Below are positions 25,932-34,796 of a DNA stretch of 64,000 bases, piece after piece. Where the stretch lies: NCBI GenBank assembly GCA_024742665.1, contig JANSYA010000014.1:18012-82011 (forward strand), read 5' to 3'. This stretch comes from a bacterium. Its GTDB lineage: Bacteria; Spirochaetota; Leptospiria; Leptospirales; Leptonemataceae. The position numbers and the translations under genes were made by a program. The notes below the pieces were generated by a model. That model saw only the letters and a list, made by a program, of their open reading frames with translations. It was not told where the DNA came from and ran no database searches. The stretch's first letter is position 1, and every line of letters begins with the position of its first letter.

Positions 25932-26554
25932 GTCGTTTCCACTTCCCGCCGCAGCAATCGCTCGCGCAGGATCACCTTTCCCCGGTGCAGGTAGGACTTT
26001 AAGGTCCCTTCTTTAATGCCCAGACGCTCCGCGATATCGCGATACGCCAGGCGGTCAAAATAGTATAATATCAACGGGATGCGATATACGTCCGCCAGTT
26101 GGTTCAGCTCTTCGCGTACGATTGATTCCATCTCGGAATCCGTAAGCTTCTCGAGCGGATCGTCTTCGCCGCTTTCCAGATCTTCAATCGTCCAGCTCTG
26201 GTCCTCCGGTAGTTCTTTGAGCTTCAGCCGCTTTTGTTTTTTCAGGCGATTCAATCCCAGATTCAAAGCCAGGGAATACAACCAGGTCGACGGCCGGGCT
26301 TCCCCGCGATAGCTGTCGAGCTTATCGTACGCTCGCATGTACGCGTCCTGCGCGAAATCCAGCGCGTCTTCTTCGTTTCGAAAAAGACGCATGCCAAGAT
26401 TGAAAATCATCCCGGAGGAGCTGTCGAACAGTTCCTCGAAATCGATCGCGTCATGCTTCGAATCACCCACGGGTCTGTGCTCAATTTCGACCGCGCATAA
26501 TCCTCCCCGGCTATTCGCCGCCTCGTTCTTGCGCCGCGGACGTCTGCCCGACAT
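25928..26554 (-). CDS. ECF (sigma-70 family) RNA polymerase sigma factor
   Basis: Up to 208 residues. Region 2 is clear (EDALDFAQDAYMRAYDKLDSYRG, then ARPSTWLYSLALNLGLNRLKK). Region 4 ends the protein (YRDIAERLGIKEGTLKSYLHRGK). The ATG at 26554 overlaps the upstream gene by 44 bp and has no ribosome site. A GGAGG near 26498-26502 would suit a start near 26463-26490, where only GTG (VGDSKHD, about 26470) is in frame, so the first 20-28 residues are uncertain. The gene is coupled to the putative anti-sigma gene by a 4-bp overlap. Confidence 0.9.
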   Translation of the reverse strand: MSGRRPRRKNEAANSRGGLCAVEIEHRPVGDSKHDAIDFEELFDSSSGMIFNLGMRLFRNEEDALDFAQDAYMRAYDKLDSYRGEARPSTWLYSLALNLGLNRLKKQKRLKLKELPEDQSWTIEDLESGEDDPLEKLTDSEMESIVREELNQLADVYRIPLILYYFDRLAYRDIAERLGIKEGTLKSYLHRGKVILRERLLRREVETT

Positions 26555-26960
26555 GGCCGCGCGTCAACGCGTAAAAAATCAAAAAGCCGATGCCCACGAA
26601 AAAGGGCAGCAGACCGCCCAGCAACACGTAGGTCACTCCTTCGATCAGGATAAACAGGAGCGTCATGGGCAAACCCACGGCGATGCCCAACAAGCCGATC
26701 AGCAAACTCAGTATGCGGATATTCGTAACGAACATCGGCTGATGCTGCCCCGTGCGAATCAGTTCGCGACGAATGCGATACTGCCATAAGAAAAAGAAAA
26801 ACAGCAGCACGCAGCCGAGGACCACGCCCAGCAGAGGCACCAGGCTCAGCAGAATCTCCGAGGCCGTCCCGCCGTCGGCGTCGCGAATCGGGCCGCTCAA
26901 AAGCGCGTTCAGTTTCTCGACCGCGTCGGCCAGACGCTGTATTTGCTCCGCTTCGTTCAT
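26511..26960 (-). CDS. Small membrane protein of unknown function
   Basis: 149 residues. A short N-terminal amphipathic helix (NEAEQIQRLADAVEKLNALL) is followed by three hydrophobic segments: about 37-57, 77-100 and 100-128. The C-terminal tail is polar. No family recognised. It is the first gene of the run leading to the sigma factor, whose annotated start lies inside its 3' end, so it may belong to the same regulatory unit. Confidence 0.7.
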   Translation of the reverse strand: MNEAEQIQRLADAVEKLNALLSGPIRDADGGTASEILLSLVPLLGVVLGCVLLFFFFLWQYRIRRELIRTGQHQPMFVTNIRILSLLIGLLGIAVGLPMTLLFILIEGVTYVLLGGLLPFFVGIGFLIFYALTRGHVGQTSAAQERGGE

Positions 26961-27095
26961 AAATTCGTTTCCTGTTCTAGGACCGGATTTGGGCCGGTCT
27001 GTTGCAAAGATTTTCGCCGTTCAGACGTTTTTTACCGACGCGCCCCGGCGGGATTTTCGAGTTTTCGGCCGGCCGCCGCGGAATAAAGATCCCGA

Positions 27096-27626
27096 TCAGA
27101 CGAGTTTTTCGACGTCCAGCACGTCGACTTCAGCGACCACCATCTGATTCAAGAGAGGCAGATGCACGAACAATCGACTCTTGTTTTTCACGCGCTGGAC
27201 CACGCCCCGCACGCCTTTCAGGGGACCGCTGCGAACCTCGACTTTCTGACCGGGCGGGAATTTCTCGTCCGGATTCGCTTCGAGCTCCAGAGCTCCGCCT
27301 ACAAGCAGACTCAGGTTTTCAATTTCTTCGGCCCGCATAACGCTCGGCACGCTTTCGGAGCGCACAAAGTCGATGCTGCCGTTGTGGCCCAGGATGGTTT
27401 TGTACGCGGCGAACCAGGCGAAGCGCACGAAAATGTATCCCGGAAAGAGCGGGAACTCGACGATCTTCACGCGATCGGACCACTGGCGTTTGCGCGGGAC
27501 CAGGGGCAGATAGTGGGCCAGGCCCTGCTTTTCAAAAAACGTCGCCAGCTTTTTTTCGTGCTGGGGCATCGTTCGCAGCACGTACCACTGCGGTTCGCTA
27601 TTTTCCGGCGGCTGCCCTGCGCTCAC
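27096..27626 (-). CDS. Specialised NusG paralogue (RfaH/UpxY/LoaP-like antiterminator)
   Basis: 176 residues from a GTG at 27626 that overlaps the neuB stop as GTGA. The open frame continues upstream but only inside neuB. The NGN domain starts at QWYVLRTMPQHEKKLATFF and includes the conserved PLFPGYIFVRF. The KOW domain is FPPGQKVEVRSGPLKGVRGVV. Specialised NusG proteins travel with RNA polymerase to prevent premature termination in long surface-polysaccharide operons. Pairing with neuB supports such a role, although here it lies behind rather than ahead of the sugar gene. The 135 bp after its stop show nothing notable. Confidence 0.85.
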   Translation of the reverse strand: MSAGQPPENSEPQWYVLRTMPQHEKKLATFFEKQGLAHYLPLVPRKRQWSDRVKIVEFPLFPGYIFVRFAWFAAYKTILGHNGSIDFVRSESVPSVMRAEEIENLSLLVGGALELEANPDEKFPPGQKVEVRSGPLKGVRGVVQRVKNKSRLFVHLPLLNQMVVAEVDVLDVEKLV

Positions 27627-28858
27627 CTGGCATCGCCCCTGCGCGAAACATCCCCGGGATTCGCACCGTCGCGGCCTTCGCCGGCCGTTGGATTCGCGTC
27701 GAGCTTTGCGGCGCGAATGATTTCGTTTTCGGCAATTTCGGCAGCGGCCGTGCGGCCGATGATGCCGTCGCAATCCGCCGGCGAAATCGCGCCTTCCGCG
27801 CCGCCCGGACGACTGGCGATCAGATCTTCCCGGGCAATCGATGCCCCCGCAGGAATCGCGCGCGCGGCGTAAATCGAACGGCGACCGAATTTTCGCGGCG
27901 CCTCTTCAGCCGACGAGGGAGCTTTCGCCCGGCCGCCCCGGGCGGCGAAGACGTCGAGCACAGCGGCGCTCATATTTGCGAAGTCCGCGGGATTTAACGA
28001 TAGCGCCTGGTCCGGCCCCGGCAACTCGCGATCCAGGGTGAAGTGTCGTTCGATCATCCGGGCGCCCAGAGCGACCGCGGCGATACTCAGGGCGTTCCCG
28101 GTCGTATGATCCGAAATGCCGATCGGACACGCGAAGCCTTCGCGCCAGCGTTCGATTACGGCCAGATTATAGTCGGCCGCGTCGGCGGGATAGGCCGACA
28201 CGCACTCGAAAATCCCCCGGGGCCGTTCCGCTTCCAGATACGAAACGGCGCGTTCGACTTCACCTTGATCGGCGGTGCCGCTGGAAAACAACACGGCCCA
28301 GGCCGGCCGGGAGTTCGCATCGGACGACGCGCTCGTCGAATTCGCGCCATCGTCCGCAGCTCTGTCATCAGGACCGCGGCCGGGATCGTGCGCTTTAATA
28401 TCTTCAAAGAGCATTCGATTGTCAATATCGCAGCTCGCAATTTTGATCAAGCGTGCGTCGAGCTCGCGATACAACTCAAGAGACGGAGCGTCGAATACGG
28501 AACAGAAAAAATCGAGACCCTGCTCGCGGGTATGCTTTGCGAGCGCGTGCCAGTCTTCCGGTCGCAGCTCAAACTGCGCGAAGAAGTCCGCCAGGCTGCC
28601 GGGCGCCGCGTCCGGACTCAAGCGAGCCTCAGGATTGATAAAAGCCCGACTGCGATAGAGTTGAAACTTGGCCGCCTGGGCCCCGCTTTCGCGAGCGGCG
28701 TCGACCATGCGTCGGGCCAGGTCGAGCTGGCCGCTATGGTTCAGGCCGATCTCCGCGATTAAATACGGCGGACGGTCGAGGGAGCCGAAGCTGTGATGTT
28801 CCGTTTGAATGTCTGCAATCACGAGAGAACAGGAAATCCGGCTCTGGTTCCCCGTCAA
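27623..28858 (-). CDS. neuB: N-acetylneuraminate / nonulosonate synthase family protein
   Basis: 411 residues. A TIM-barrel NeuB domain is shown by PYLIAEIGLNHSGQLDLA, AAKFQLYRS, IKIASCDIDN, ISDHTTGNALSIAAVALGARMIERHFTLDR and GPDQALSLNP. A C-terminal SAF (antifreeze-like) domain begins near residue 330 (GRRSIYAARAIPAGASI). The enzyme condenses phosphoenolpyruvate with a hexosamine to make sialic, legionaminic or pseudaminic acid; which one cannot be told from sequence. A low-complexity D/S/A insertion sits near 170-190. No other nonulosonate gene (neuA, neuC) is in the window. It is coupled to the NusG paralogue. Confidence 0.88.
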   Translation of the reverse strand: MTGNQSRISCSLVIADIQTEHHSFGSLDRPPYLIAEIGLNHSGQLDLARRMVDAARESGAQAAKFQLYRSRAFINPEARLSPDAAPGSLADFFAQFELRPEDWHALAKHTREQGLDFFCSVFDAPSLELYRELDARLIKIASCDIDNRMLFEDIKAHDPGRGPDDRAADDGANSTSASSDANSRPAWAVLFSSGTADQGEVERAVSYLEAERPRGIFECVSAYPADAADYNLAVIERWREGFACPIGISDHTTGNALSIAAVALGARMIERHFTLDRELPGPDQALSLNPADFANMSAAVLDVFAARGGRAKAPSSAEEAPRKFGRRSIYAARAIPAGASIAREDLIASRPGGAEGAISPADCDGIIGRTAAAEIAENEIIRAAKLDANPTAGEGRDGANPGDVSRRGDAR

Positions 28859-28902
28859 AATTTAATTGCACCGAACCAGGGGAAAGCGTCCCATGCCGGT
28901 CT

Positions 28903-30411
28903 GTGGCGGACGCTTCCCCCAAAAATATCGGCGCATATATTCGTTACCAGTGCAATCTGTATGAGGACCTGAACGCCCTCTCGTTTATGCGCAAAGACCG
29001 CCGTCGGGAAATCACATTCGGCAAATTGCTCCAACTGGCCGACCAGATCGCTCTGGGCATGCGCCAGCGCGGCCTGCGCTCCGGGCAGCGCGTGTGCATT
29101 ATCGGCGCGACGTCGCCGGAATGGCTGCTGGCCTTCAGCGCCACTCAGCTGGCGGGCGCCGTCGACGTGGCCTTCGAAGAATACGCCGACCTGCCGCGGA
29201 TTTTGCAGCTGCTCGAACGCACCGAATCCCGGGTGCTCTTCTGCGATCGCCTGCCGATCGTGCGCGACGTGGCCGCCAAAAATATTCGCGGCCTGATCCC
29301 CGTGCATTTGAGCTGGCAGAATCCCGAACGCAAAGCGCCGTACTTAAGCCTCTCGGATCTAAACCAGTCCGGCGAACAGGCCGCCGAAGTCACCCGGCAG
29401 CTGTCGCGCATTCGCCGCGAACGTCTGCCCGACGATCCCGCCTCGATCTTATTCAAGCGCGGCGATCTGATCCGGCCGGAGCCCCGGGGCATCATTCTCA
29501 CTCATCGCGGCATCATGAAAAATATCCAGAGCTTCGCCTCGGTCGTGCCGGTCGAAGCCGACGACTCGATGCTGCTCACGCTGCCGCTGTGGCACTCCGC
29601 CGGACGGCTTGGTTTCTATTTCGCGCTGCAAACGGGCACGCCACTGGTTCTGTCGGAACCCACGCGCTTTATACCGGATCTAAAAGCCCTGCGACCGACG
29701 CTGACTCTGGCCGCGCGCGATACCATCGAACGCGTCTTCCGTCGCATCCACGAAGGCGGTCCCGCCGAATCGGCGCTGGTCGTGCTGCTCCGTCGCGCGC
29801 ATCTTTCCCTGTGCCGGCTGTACAATCGCTGGGAAGATCTGCTGCCGGAAATCAGCGAGGGCGGCTTGCAAAACGCACCCGGCTATCTCTTCGCCCTGCT
29901 GATGCTCGCGCTGCTTTCGCCGTTTAAGATTCTCGGCGATACGCTGCTCAGATTCGCGCTGCGGCGCAGTCTCGGCGGACGCCTGCGCGCGATTCTCTCC
30001 GGCGGCGCGCCCCTGGGTCCGGCCATGGAAGATCTCTTTCGCATGCTGCGCGTCCCCGTGCTCCAGAGCTACTGGCTAACGGAAGCCGGCTTCGTCGTGG
30101 CCTGCCGCACCCTCGAATTCACCGGACAGCAGCGCCGTCTGGCGGCCGGCACCGTCGGCCCCGCCCTGCCCGGCGTCGAAGTGAAGATCATCGACGAACG
30201 CGGCGAAGACGTTACGAACATGCCGGGCGTCGACGGGCAGATCTTTTTGCGCGGACCTTCAGTAATGCAGGGGTACTATCAGGCGCCGGAACTTACGGCG
30301 GAAGTGCTCGACGAACACGGCTGGCTGCGCACGGGGGATCGCGGACGGATTACGGCCGCCGGCGATTTGCAGCTGCTCGGTAAAGAAAGTCGACCGGCGC
30401 ATTTGCTTTAA
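28903..30411 (+). CDS. Truncated AMP-binding (acyl-CoA ligase-like) protein with altered P-loop
   Basis: 502 residues from a GTG. The N-terminal fold of ANL enzymes is clear: ITFGKLLQLADQIALGMRQRGLRSGQRVCII, LILTH-type helix start, QSYWLTEAGF (A5-like) and GWLRTGDRG (A7). The phosphate-binding motif, normally TSGTTGxPKG, reads LFKRGDLIRPEPRG, losing the Ser/Thr/Gly run. The protein stops 15 residues after TGD, so it lacks the C-terminal domain with the catalytic lysine. Adenylation in the normal way is unlikely; a pseudoenzyme or a partner-dependent ligase is possible. Divergent from neuB (44 bp). Confidence 0.75.
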   Translation: MADASPKNIGAYIRYQCNLYEDLNALSFMRKDRRREITFGKLLQLADQIALGMRQRGLRSGQRVCIIGATSPEWLLAFSATQLAGAVDVAFEEYADLPRILQLLERTESRVLFCDRLPIVRDVAAKNIRGLIPVHLSWQNPERKAPYLSLSDLNQSGEQAAEVTRQLSRIRRERLPDDPASILFKRGDLIRPEPRGIILTHRGIMKNIQSFASVVPVEADDSMLLTLPLWHSAGRLGFYFALQTGTPLVLSEPTRFIPDLKALRPTLTLAARDTIERVFRRIHEGGPAESALVVLLRRAHLSLCRLYNRWEDLLPEISEGGLQNAPGYLFALLMLALLSPFKILGDTLLRFALRRSLGGRLRAILSGGAPLGPAMEDLFRMLRVPVLQSYWLTEAGFVVACRTLEFTGQQRRLAAGTVGPALPGVEVKIIDERGEDVTNMPGVDGQIFLRGPSVMQGYYQAPELTAEVLDEHGWLRTGDRGRITAAGDLQLLGKESRPAHLL

Positions 30412-30462
30412 CTCAAACACTTCACGGCGCAAGCGCGACGCGTCACAAGCAGGACCATCACC

Positions 30463-31071
30463 ATGAATTATAAAAACACATACTATTGCCTGCGTCACGG
30501 TCGCAGCACTGCGAACGAGCAGCACATCATCGTTTCGCGCCCGGAAAACGGCGTGCCCGGGTACGGCCTCAGTCCGACCGGCCGCGCAGACACGCTGACG
30601 AAACTCGACGCGAAACATTTCGCCGGGCGCGGCTTCACTCCTGAAAACACGGTTTGCTACAGCTCCGATTTCAGCCGCGCCTTCCAGACCGCGGAAATCT
30701 TTTGCGAACAGCTGGGACTGGCCGCCCCCATCGTGGACATTCGCCTGCGGGAACGCAGCTTCGGTAAATTCGAATTGGAAAGTGCGGACAATTACGAGCG
30801 AGTCTGGGAGCGCGATTTAGAAGACGCCCATCACAACTTTAACGAGGCCGAAAGCACCGCCGCCGTGCGCGCCCGGCTCGAAGATTTTTTGAGCGAAGTC
30901 GAAAACACGCACGCTGGCAAACATATCGTCTGCGTAAGCCACGGCGATCCCTCGCAAATCTTTCAGACGATCTTCGCCGACCTGCCGGCGAACGGCCATC
31001 GCAGCCTGCCGCATCTCGAAAACGCGGAACTGCGGCCCCTGGGCGGCCCGGAGTTCCCGGCCGGCGAATAA
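30463..31071 (+). CDS. Histidine phosphatase superfamily (phosphoglycerate-mutase-like) protein
   Basis: 202 residues. The catalytic RHG motif (YYCLRHGRSTAN) is at the N-terminus, with YSSDFSRAFQTAEIF (second Arg), LRERSFGKFE and the second catalytic His in VCVSHGDPSQI. The full active site is present, so phosphotransfer or phosphatase activity is likely. The substrate is unknown. It follows the ANL-like gene by 51 bp on the same strand and is convergent with the SDR gene. Confidence 0.9.
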   Translation: MNYKNTYYCLRHGRSTANEQHIIVSRPENGVPGYGLSPTGRADTLTKLDAKHFAGRGFTPENTVCYSSDFSRAFQTAEIFCEQLGLAAPIVDIRLRERSFGKFELESADNYERVWERDLEDAHHNFNEAESTAAVRARLEDFLSEVENTHAGKHIVCVSHGDPSQIFQTIFADLPANGHRSLPHLENAELRPLGGPEFPAGE

Positions 31072-31080
31072 TACTGCTGC

Positions 31081-31125
31081 GTCCCGCCCGGGTTCGCAGG
31101 CCACATCGGCCGGGACTGCTTTTTC
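31081..31125 (+). terminator. Possible terminator after the histidine phosphatase gene
   Basis: GTCCCG (31081-31086) pairs with CGGGAC (31111-31116) around a long loop that can itself fold, followed by TGCTTTTT. It lies 10 bp after the stop and abuts the convergent SDR gene. Confidence 0.4.
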
Positions 31126-31877
31126 TAGAGGCGCACGCCGGACAGGCCGCCGTCGACGCTGAGAATCTGGCCGGTCATGCCCGCCCCTTCCGAAGCCAGC
31201 AGCGGAATCGCGAATTCGGCCACGGCCTCCGGGCTTAGAATCGATTTGAGCGGGCTGCGTTCGGCGGCGGCCTTGCGCTGGGAATCGGACTTCAGCAGAC
31301 GCTCCGCCAGGGGCGTGTCGGTCAGGCCGGGAGCGACGGCGTTCACGGCGACCCCCGGAGCAAGCTCCGCCGCCAGCGCCCGGGTCAGGCCTTCGACGGC
31401 GCCCTTGGCCGCGGCGATTGAAGCGTGAAAGGGAAAGCCGGTTTGCACAGCGACGGTGCTGAAGAGCACAATTCGCGACGCGACCTTCTTTTGCTTCTGG
31501 GGGAGCTGGAGGGCGGGCAAGCAGCCCTGCACCAGACGGACCGCTCCCATTAGGTTTAACTGGAAATCACTTAAGAAATCCGCGTCGTTTAGACGATGAA
31601 AGGGTTTCAGATTGATCGAGCCGGGACAGTACGCCAGGCCGTCGATCGCTTCCGGAATATCTTTTAGGAGACTCTCCCGCGCGCTTTCGTCGGCGAAGGC
31701 GTCGCCGCTCAGATCCAGAGAGATATGAGTCAAATTCGCATCGCCGGCCTGGTCGGGATGGCTGTCTCGCCGCGAGATGCTTACGATGCGACAGTCCGCG
31801 TCGTGCGCGCGCAGGCGACGAACGATCGCCAGGCCGATTCCCGAGCTGCCGCCGGCGATCACATAGGTCTTTTGCAT
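31125..31877 (-). CDS. Short-chain dehydrogenase/reductase family protein
   Basis: 250 residues. The Rossmann nucleotide motif is GGSSGIGLAIV near the N-terminus, NAG-type strand residues are replaced by YCPGSIN, and the C-terminus has the usual APGLTDTPLAERLL and GQILSVDGG. At the catalytic site the sequence reads HASIAAAKGAVEG: the lysine of YxxxK is kept, but the tyrosine position is isoleucine. Oxidoreductase activity by the standard mechanism is therefore uncertain. The substrate is unknown. Convergent with the histidine phosphatase gene, 75 bp before the end of the ClC gene. Confidence 0.88.
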   Translation of the reverse strand: MQKTYVIAGGSSGIGLAIVRRLRAHDADCRIVSISRRDSHPDQAGDANLTHISLDLSGDAFADESARESLLKDIPEAIDGLAYCPGSINLKPFHRLNDADFLSDFQLNLMGAVRLVQGCLPALQLPQKQKKVASRIVLFSTVAVQTGFPFHASIAAAKGAVEGLTRALAAELAPGVAVNAVAPGLTDTPLAERLLKSDSQRKAAAERSPLKSILSPEAVAEFAIPLLASEGAGMTGQILSVDGGLSGVRL

Positions 31878-31951
31878 GCGTTAGAAGATACGCAGAAGAA
31901 TTGCGAACGGCGAGCGAAAGGCTCGCGAAGACGACGCGCTGGACGATGGCT

Positions 31952-33808
31952 TCAGCCAACTTGCGACGGCGAATCGCCGCCGGTGAAAGTCGGCGGCTTT
32001 TTCATGTACTGATGATAGACGGCGAAGATGTCATGATAGCGGACATAACCCAGGACGCGCTGATCGGCGTCGCAGACGGCGCACTTGTCGACGTCGTTTT
32101 CGGTAATCACCCGCAGGGCCCGGGCCAGGGAATCCTGCGGACTGACGGTCATGATGCCCGTGTCGCTTACGTCGTCGATGGTGATCAAACCGCGGATTTC
32201 ACGCATATCGCCGGTCAGGCGGACTTTTTTCAGCGAAAGCATGCCGTAGTATTTTCGATCGGCGTTGACGACGATAAAATCGCTGGCCTGCAAATCGAAG
32301 GCGATCTCTTCCATGTCGCCGAGCAATCGCGTGCGATCGACAATCGCCTGGTTGCGCAATTCGGGAAAACTATCTTCGATGCGCAGCTGATTCAAGACGT
32401 CAAGCTGCATGTCCCAGAAGTGGGCCGGCGACTTGAAACGATTCGTCAGCTGCTCTTTGTACAGCGACCACTTGTGCGAAAGAATAAACGCGACCATCGA
32501 TACCAGCATCAGCGGCGGCAGCAGCGTATAGGTGCCGACGATGTCGCAGACCATGACCATCGAGGCGAAGGGCGCGCGCGCCACGCCGGCGAAAAACGAA
32601 CCCATGCCGACGACCATGAAGGGCGCGAAGCTGATATTCCAGGTCGGCAAAATATAGCTCGTCACCGCCGCGACGAAGCCGCCGATCATCGCGCCGATAA
32701 AAAGGCTCGGCGCGAAGACGCCGCCGGAGCCGCCGGAGCCGATCGTAAACGAAGTCGTAAAAATCTTCATCAGGGCGATCAACAAAAACATGCCCGCGAC
32801 CCAGATCATATTCTCCGCGCCGGGATAGGGGCTGCGGCCGTTTAAGATTTCATACAGATAGCCCATGCCGCCGCCGATCGCCTGCGGGAATACTAATGCG
32901 ACGCAGCCGACGAAGGCCCCGCCGATGGCCGGCTTGACAATGACCGGAACGTTCAGCCGCTGAAACCAACCGCCGACCGTATGAAAGATGCGCACATAAA
33001 CGTAGCCGACCGAATAACACACAACGCCGAGCAGCACGTAGATCAAAATCTCGCGAAAATCGTTCAGGGCGATCAATTCACGAAGCTGGAACATCGAACC
33101 CTGGCCGACGATGCCGGTGAATACCAGATAGCCCGTGACCGAAGAAAGGATGCAGGGCACGAGCGAATCACTTTCAATATCTTCTTTGTAGATGATCTCG
33201 ACGGCGACGAGAGCCCCGCCCAGGGGCGCCTTAAAGATCGCCCCGAGTCCGCCCGCGCAGCCGGCCAGAAGCAGAGTGCGTCGGGCGCGAGGGCCGGCCT
33301 TCAGCAAACTGGCGACCCACGATCCCAGGCCCGCGCCGATAAAGGCGGTCGGCCCTTCGCGACCGCCGCTGCCGCCGGTCGACAGCGTAAAGATCGTGCC
33401 CAGAGCTTTAAAAAACGGGATCCGACCCTGAATGCGCCCTTCCCGCTGATGAAAGGCCCGCATCAAATCGTCGGTGCCGGCGCCCCGGGTTTCGGCGCAG
33501 AAATAGCGCGTGATGATTCCCACCGCGAGGCCGCCCAGAATCGGCAGCAAGAACAAAGCCAGCGGATTGCCGGTCGCGGTGTCGGAAATCTTAGCGGCCC
33601 AGCCCGGATCGACGTGAATTTCGCCGGGCGGATGCGCGATCTTAACGCCGGCGATTAAACGAAAGGTTATATATTCCGCATAGGCCAGGGCGTACGAAAA
33701 CAGCACCGCGCAGCCGCCGGCAAACAATCCGATTAGAATCGAATAGAAGTACATGTGGCGCGGCGATCGAATTCGCACCAATTCGCTGGTTCTCTGCCAG
33801 ATGCTCAT
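31952..33808 (-). CDS. ClC-family chloride channel/transporter with C-terminal CBS pair
   Basis: 618 residues from the ATG at 33808; an upstream ATG at 33829 would add seven. About ten or more membrane helices span residues 25-440. The ion-pathway motifs GSGGREGP (with the gating Glu) and GSGGVFAPSLFIG are present. Residues about 470-610 hold two CBS domains that usually sense nucleotides. The family moves chloride as a channel or as a H+/Cl- exchanger; the internal proton glutamate position is not clear from sequence, so the type is undecided. Confidence 0.92.
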   Translation of the reverse strand: MSIWQRTSELVRIRSPRHMYFYSILIGLFAGGCAVLFSYALAYAEYITFRLIAGVKIAHPPGEIHVDPGWAAKISDTATGNPLALFLLPILGGLAVGIITRYFCAETRGAGTDDLMRAFHQREGRIQGRIPFFKALGTIFTLSTGGSGGREGPTAFIGAGLGSWVASLLKAGPRARRTLLLAGCAGGLGAIFKAPLGGALVAVEIIYKEDIESDSLVPCILSSVTGYLVFTGIVGQGSMFQLRELIALNDFREILIYVLLGVVCYSVGYVYVRIFHTVGGWFQRLNVPVIVKPAIGGAFVGCVALVFPQAIGGGMGYLYEILNGRSPYPGAENMIWVAGMFLLIALMKIFTTSFTIGSGGSGGVFAPSLFIGAMIGGFVAAVTSYILPTWNISFAPFMVVGMGSFFAGVARAPFASMVMVCDIVGTYTLLPPLMLVSMVAFILSHKWSLYKEQLTNRFKSPAHFWDMQLDVLNQLRIEDSFPELRNQAIVDRTRLLGDMEEIAFDLQASDFIVVNADRKYYGMLSLKKVRLTGDMREIRGLITIDDVSDTGIMTVSPQDSLARALRVITENDVDKCAVCDADQRVLGYVRYHDIFAVYHQYMKKPPTFTGGDSPSQVG

Positions 33809-33988
33809 GACATTACAGTCCCAGGACACTCCGGCATTGCGCCTGGGCCTGGCAAGAAACTTCGAGAATCAGCGCCGCCCGTAAGGCGGTCCCGGCTGCG
33901 TCGAATTCGTGAAAAAATCGCCCGGGCGGCGTGCTTGCTATTGACCGGTGCCCGGGCGGGCCCAGCATGATCCGAGCGGGAGGACACC

Positions 33989-34729
33989 ATGCACTCCGAT
34001 ATGATTGACTGGGAACCGGCCGGCCGCCTGCCACCGGAAGCCCTCACCAGCGGGCCGGACGGCGGTCCCAACCTGATCGAAATCTACCAGGCGCTGAAAA
34101 ACAAGTATCGCAACTACGATACGAAGCACGCTCTCCGGCGTATGCAAACTCTGCGGCGCGGCGTGCAGCATCTCGCCGACCGTGGTTTTCCCGTGGCTCT
34201 CGAAATTCTCGGCAGCATCAACTTCGGCATCGTCGAACCCAATTCGGACGCGGACCTGATCGTTCTGCATTATTGCGATCTGCATCTCGAAGACGGCGAG
34301 TGTGCGCCGTCCTGCTCGAATCTCAAATTCGAAAGCGACGCCCTCTTGCATCATATGCGTCAACAACCCGACAGCGAAAACTCAAATATCGAAGTGCTCG
34401 ACTGTATCAACCTGCGCTACGTCGAACGGCTGATTCAGGAAAAACGTTTCGACGACGCGCCGATGCTATTTCGATTCATGTTTTATCGCAATATGGGCCG
34501 ACCGGTCAATCGACCGCTGTTCATTCGCATGTACGAAACTCTCGAAAACGAACGGGAGCTGGCCCGGAAATTCCAGCCCTGGGCGTCTGAGGCTCTGGCG
34601 ATCTATCTGAAAACTTCCGACCATCGCCATTCGTTCAGCAAGTACAACGAACGCATTATGAGCCAGGGACTGGACCTGCCGGAAGAGCTCCGGCAGGAAC
34701 TCAAGTATTATTTAGAAGATCGGGCCTGA
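33989..34729 (+). CDS. Nucleotidyltransferase-fold protein
   Basis: 246 residues, cytoplasmic. The segment LEILGSINFGIVEPNSDADLIVLH fits the polymerase-beta-type nucleotidyltransferase pattern: GS, then about ten residues to a DxD pair that binds metal. The remainder is helical (ERLIQEKRFDDAPMLFRFMFYR, NERELARKFQPW). Members transfer nucleotides to proteins, RNA or antibiotics, and no substrate can be inferred here. A CxC-like pair (ECAPSCSN) lies after the active site. GGGAGGA precedes the ATG, and a strong hairpin follows the stop. Confidence 0.65.
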   Translation: MHSDMIDWEPAGRLPPEALTSGPDGGPNLIEIYQALKNKYRNYDTKHALRRMQTLRRGVQHLADRGFPVALEILGSINFGIVEPNSDADLIVLHYCDLHLEDGECAPSCSNLKFESDALLHHMRQQPDSENSNIEVLDCINLRYVERLIQEKRFDDAPMLFRFMFYRNMGRPVNRPLFIRMYETLENERELARKFQPWASEALAIYLKTSDHRHSFSKYNERIMSQGLDLPEELRQELKYYLEDRA

Positions 34730-34758
34730 GCACCGCGAACGCTGCGCGTTCGCGGTGC
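34730..34758. terminator. 13-bp perfect stem hairpin between convergent genes
   Basis: GCACCGCGAACGC (34730-34742) pairs completely with GCGTTCGCGGTGC (34746-34758) around the loop TGC, starting directly after the nucleotidyltransferase stop. The following bases are AATTTA, a weak T-run. The position between two convergent genes suits a bidirectional terminator. Confidence 0.6.
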
Positions 34759-34796
34759 GAATTTATGATCGACCGCGCAAGCGGCGCGCGGCGAAT

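Noticed and set aside
31901..32845. Plus-strand open frame opposite the ClC gene
   Set aside because: Histidine/arginine/aspartate-rich shadow translation of a conserved membrane protein; no motif.
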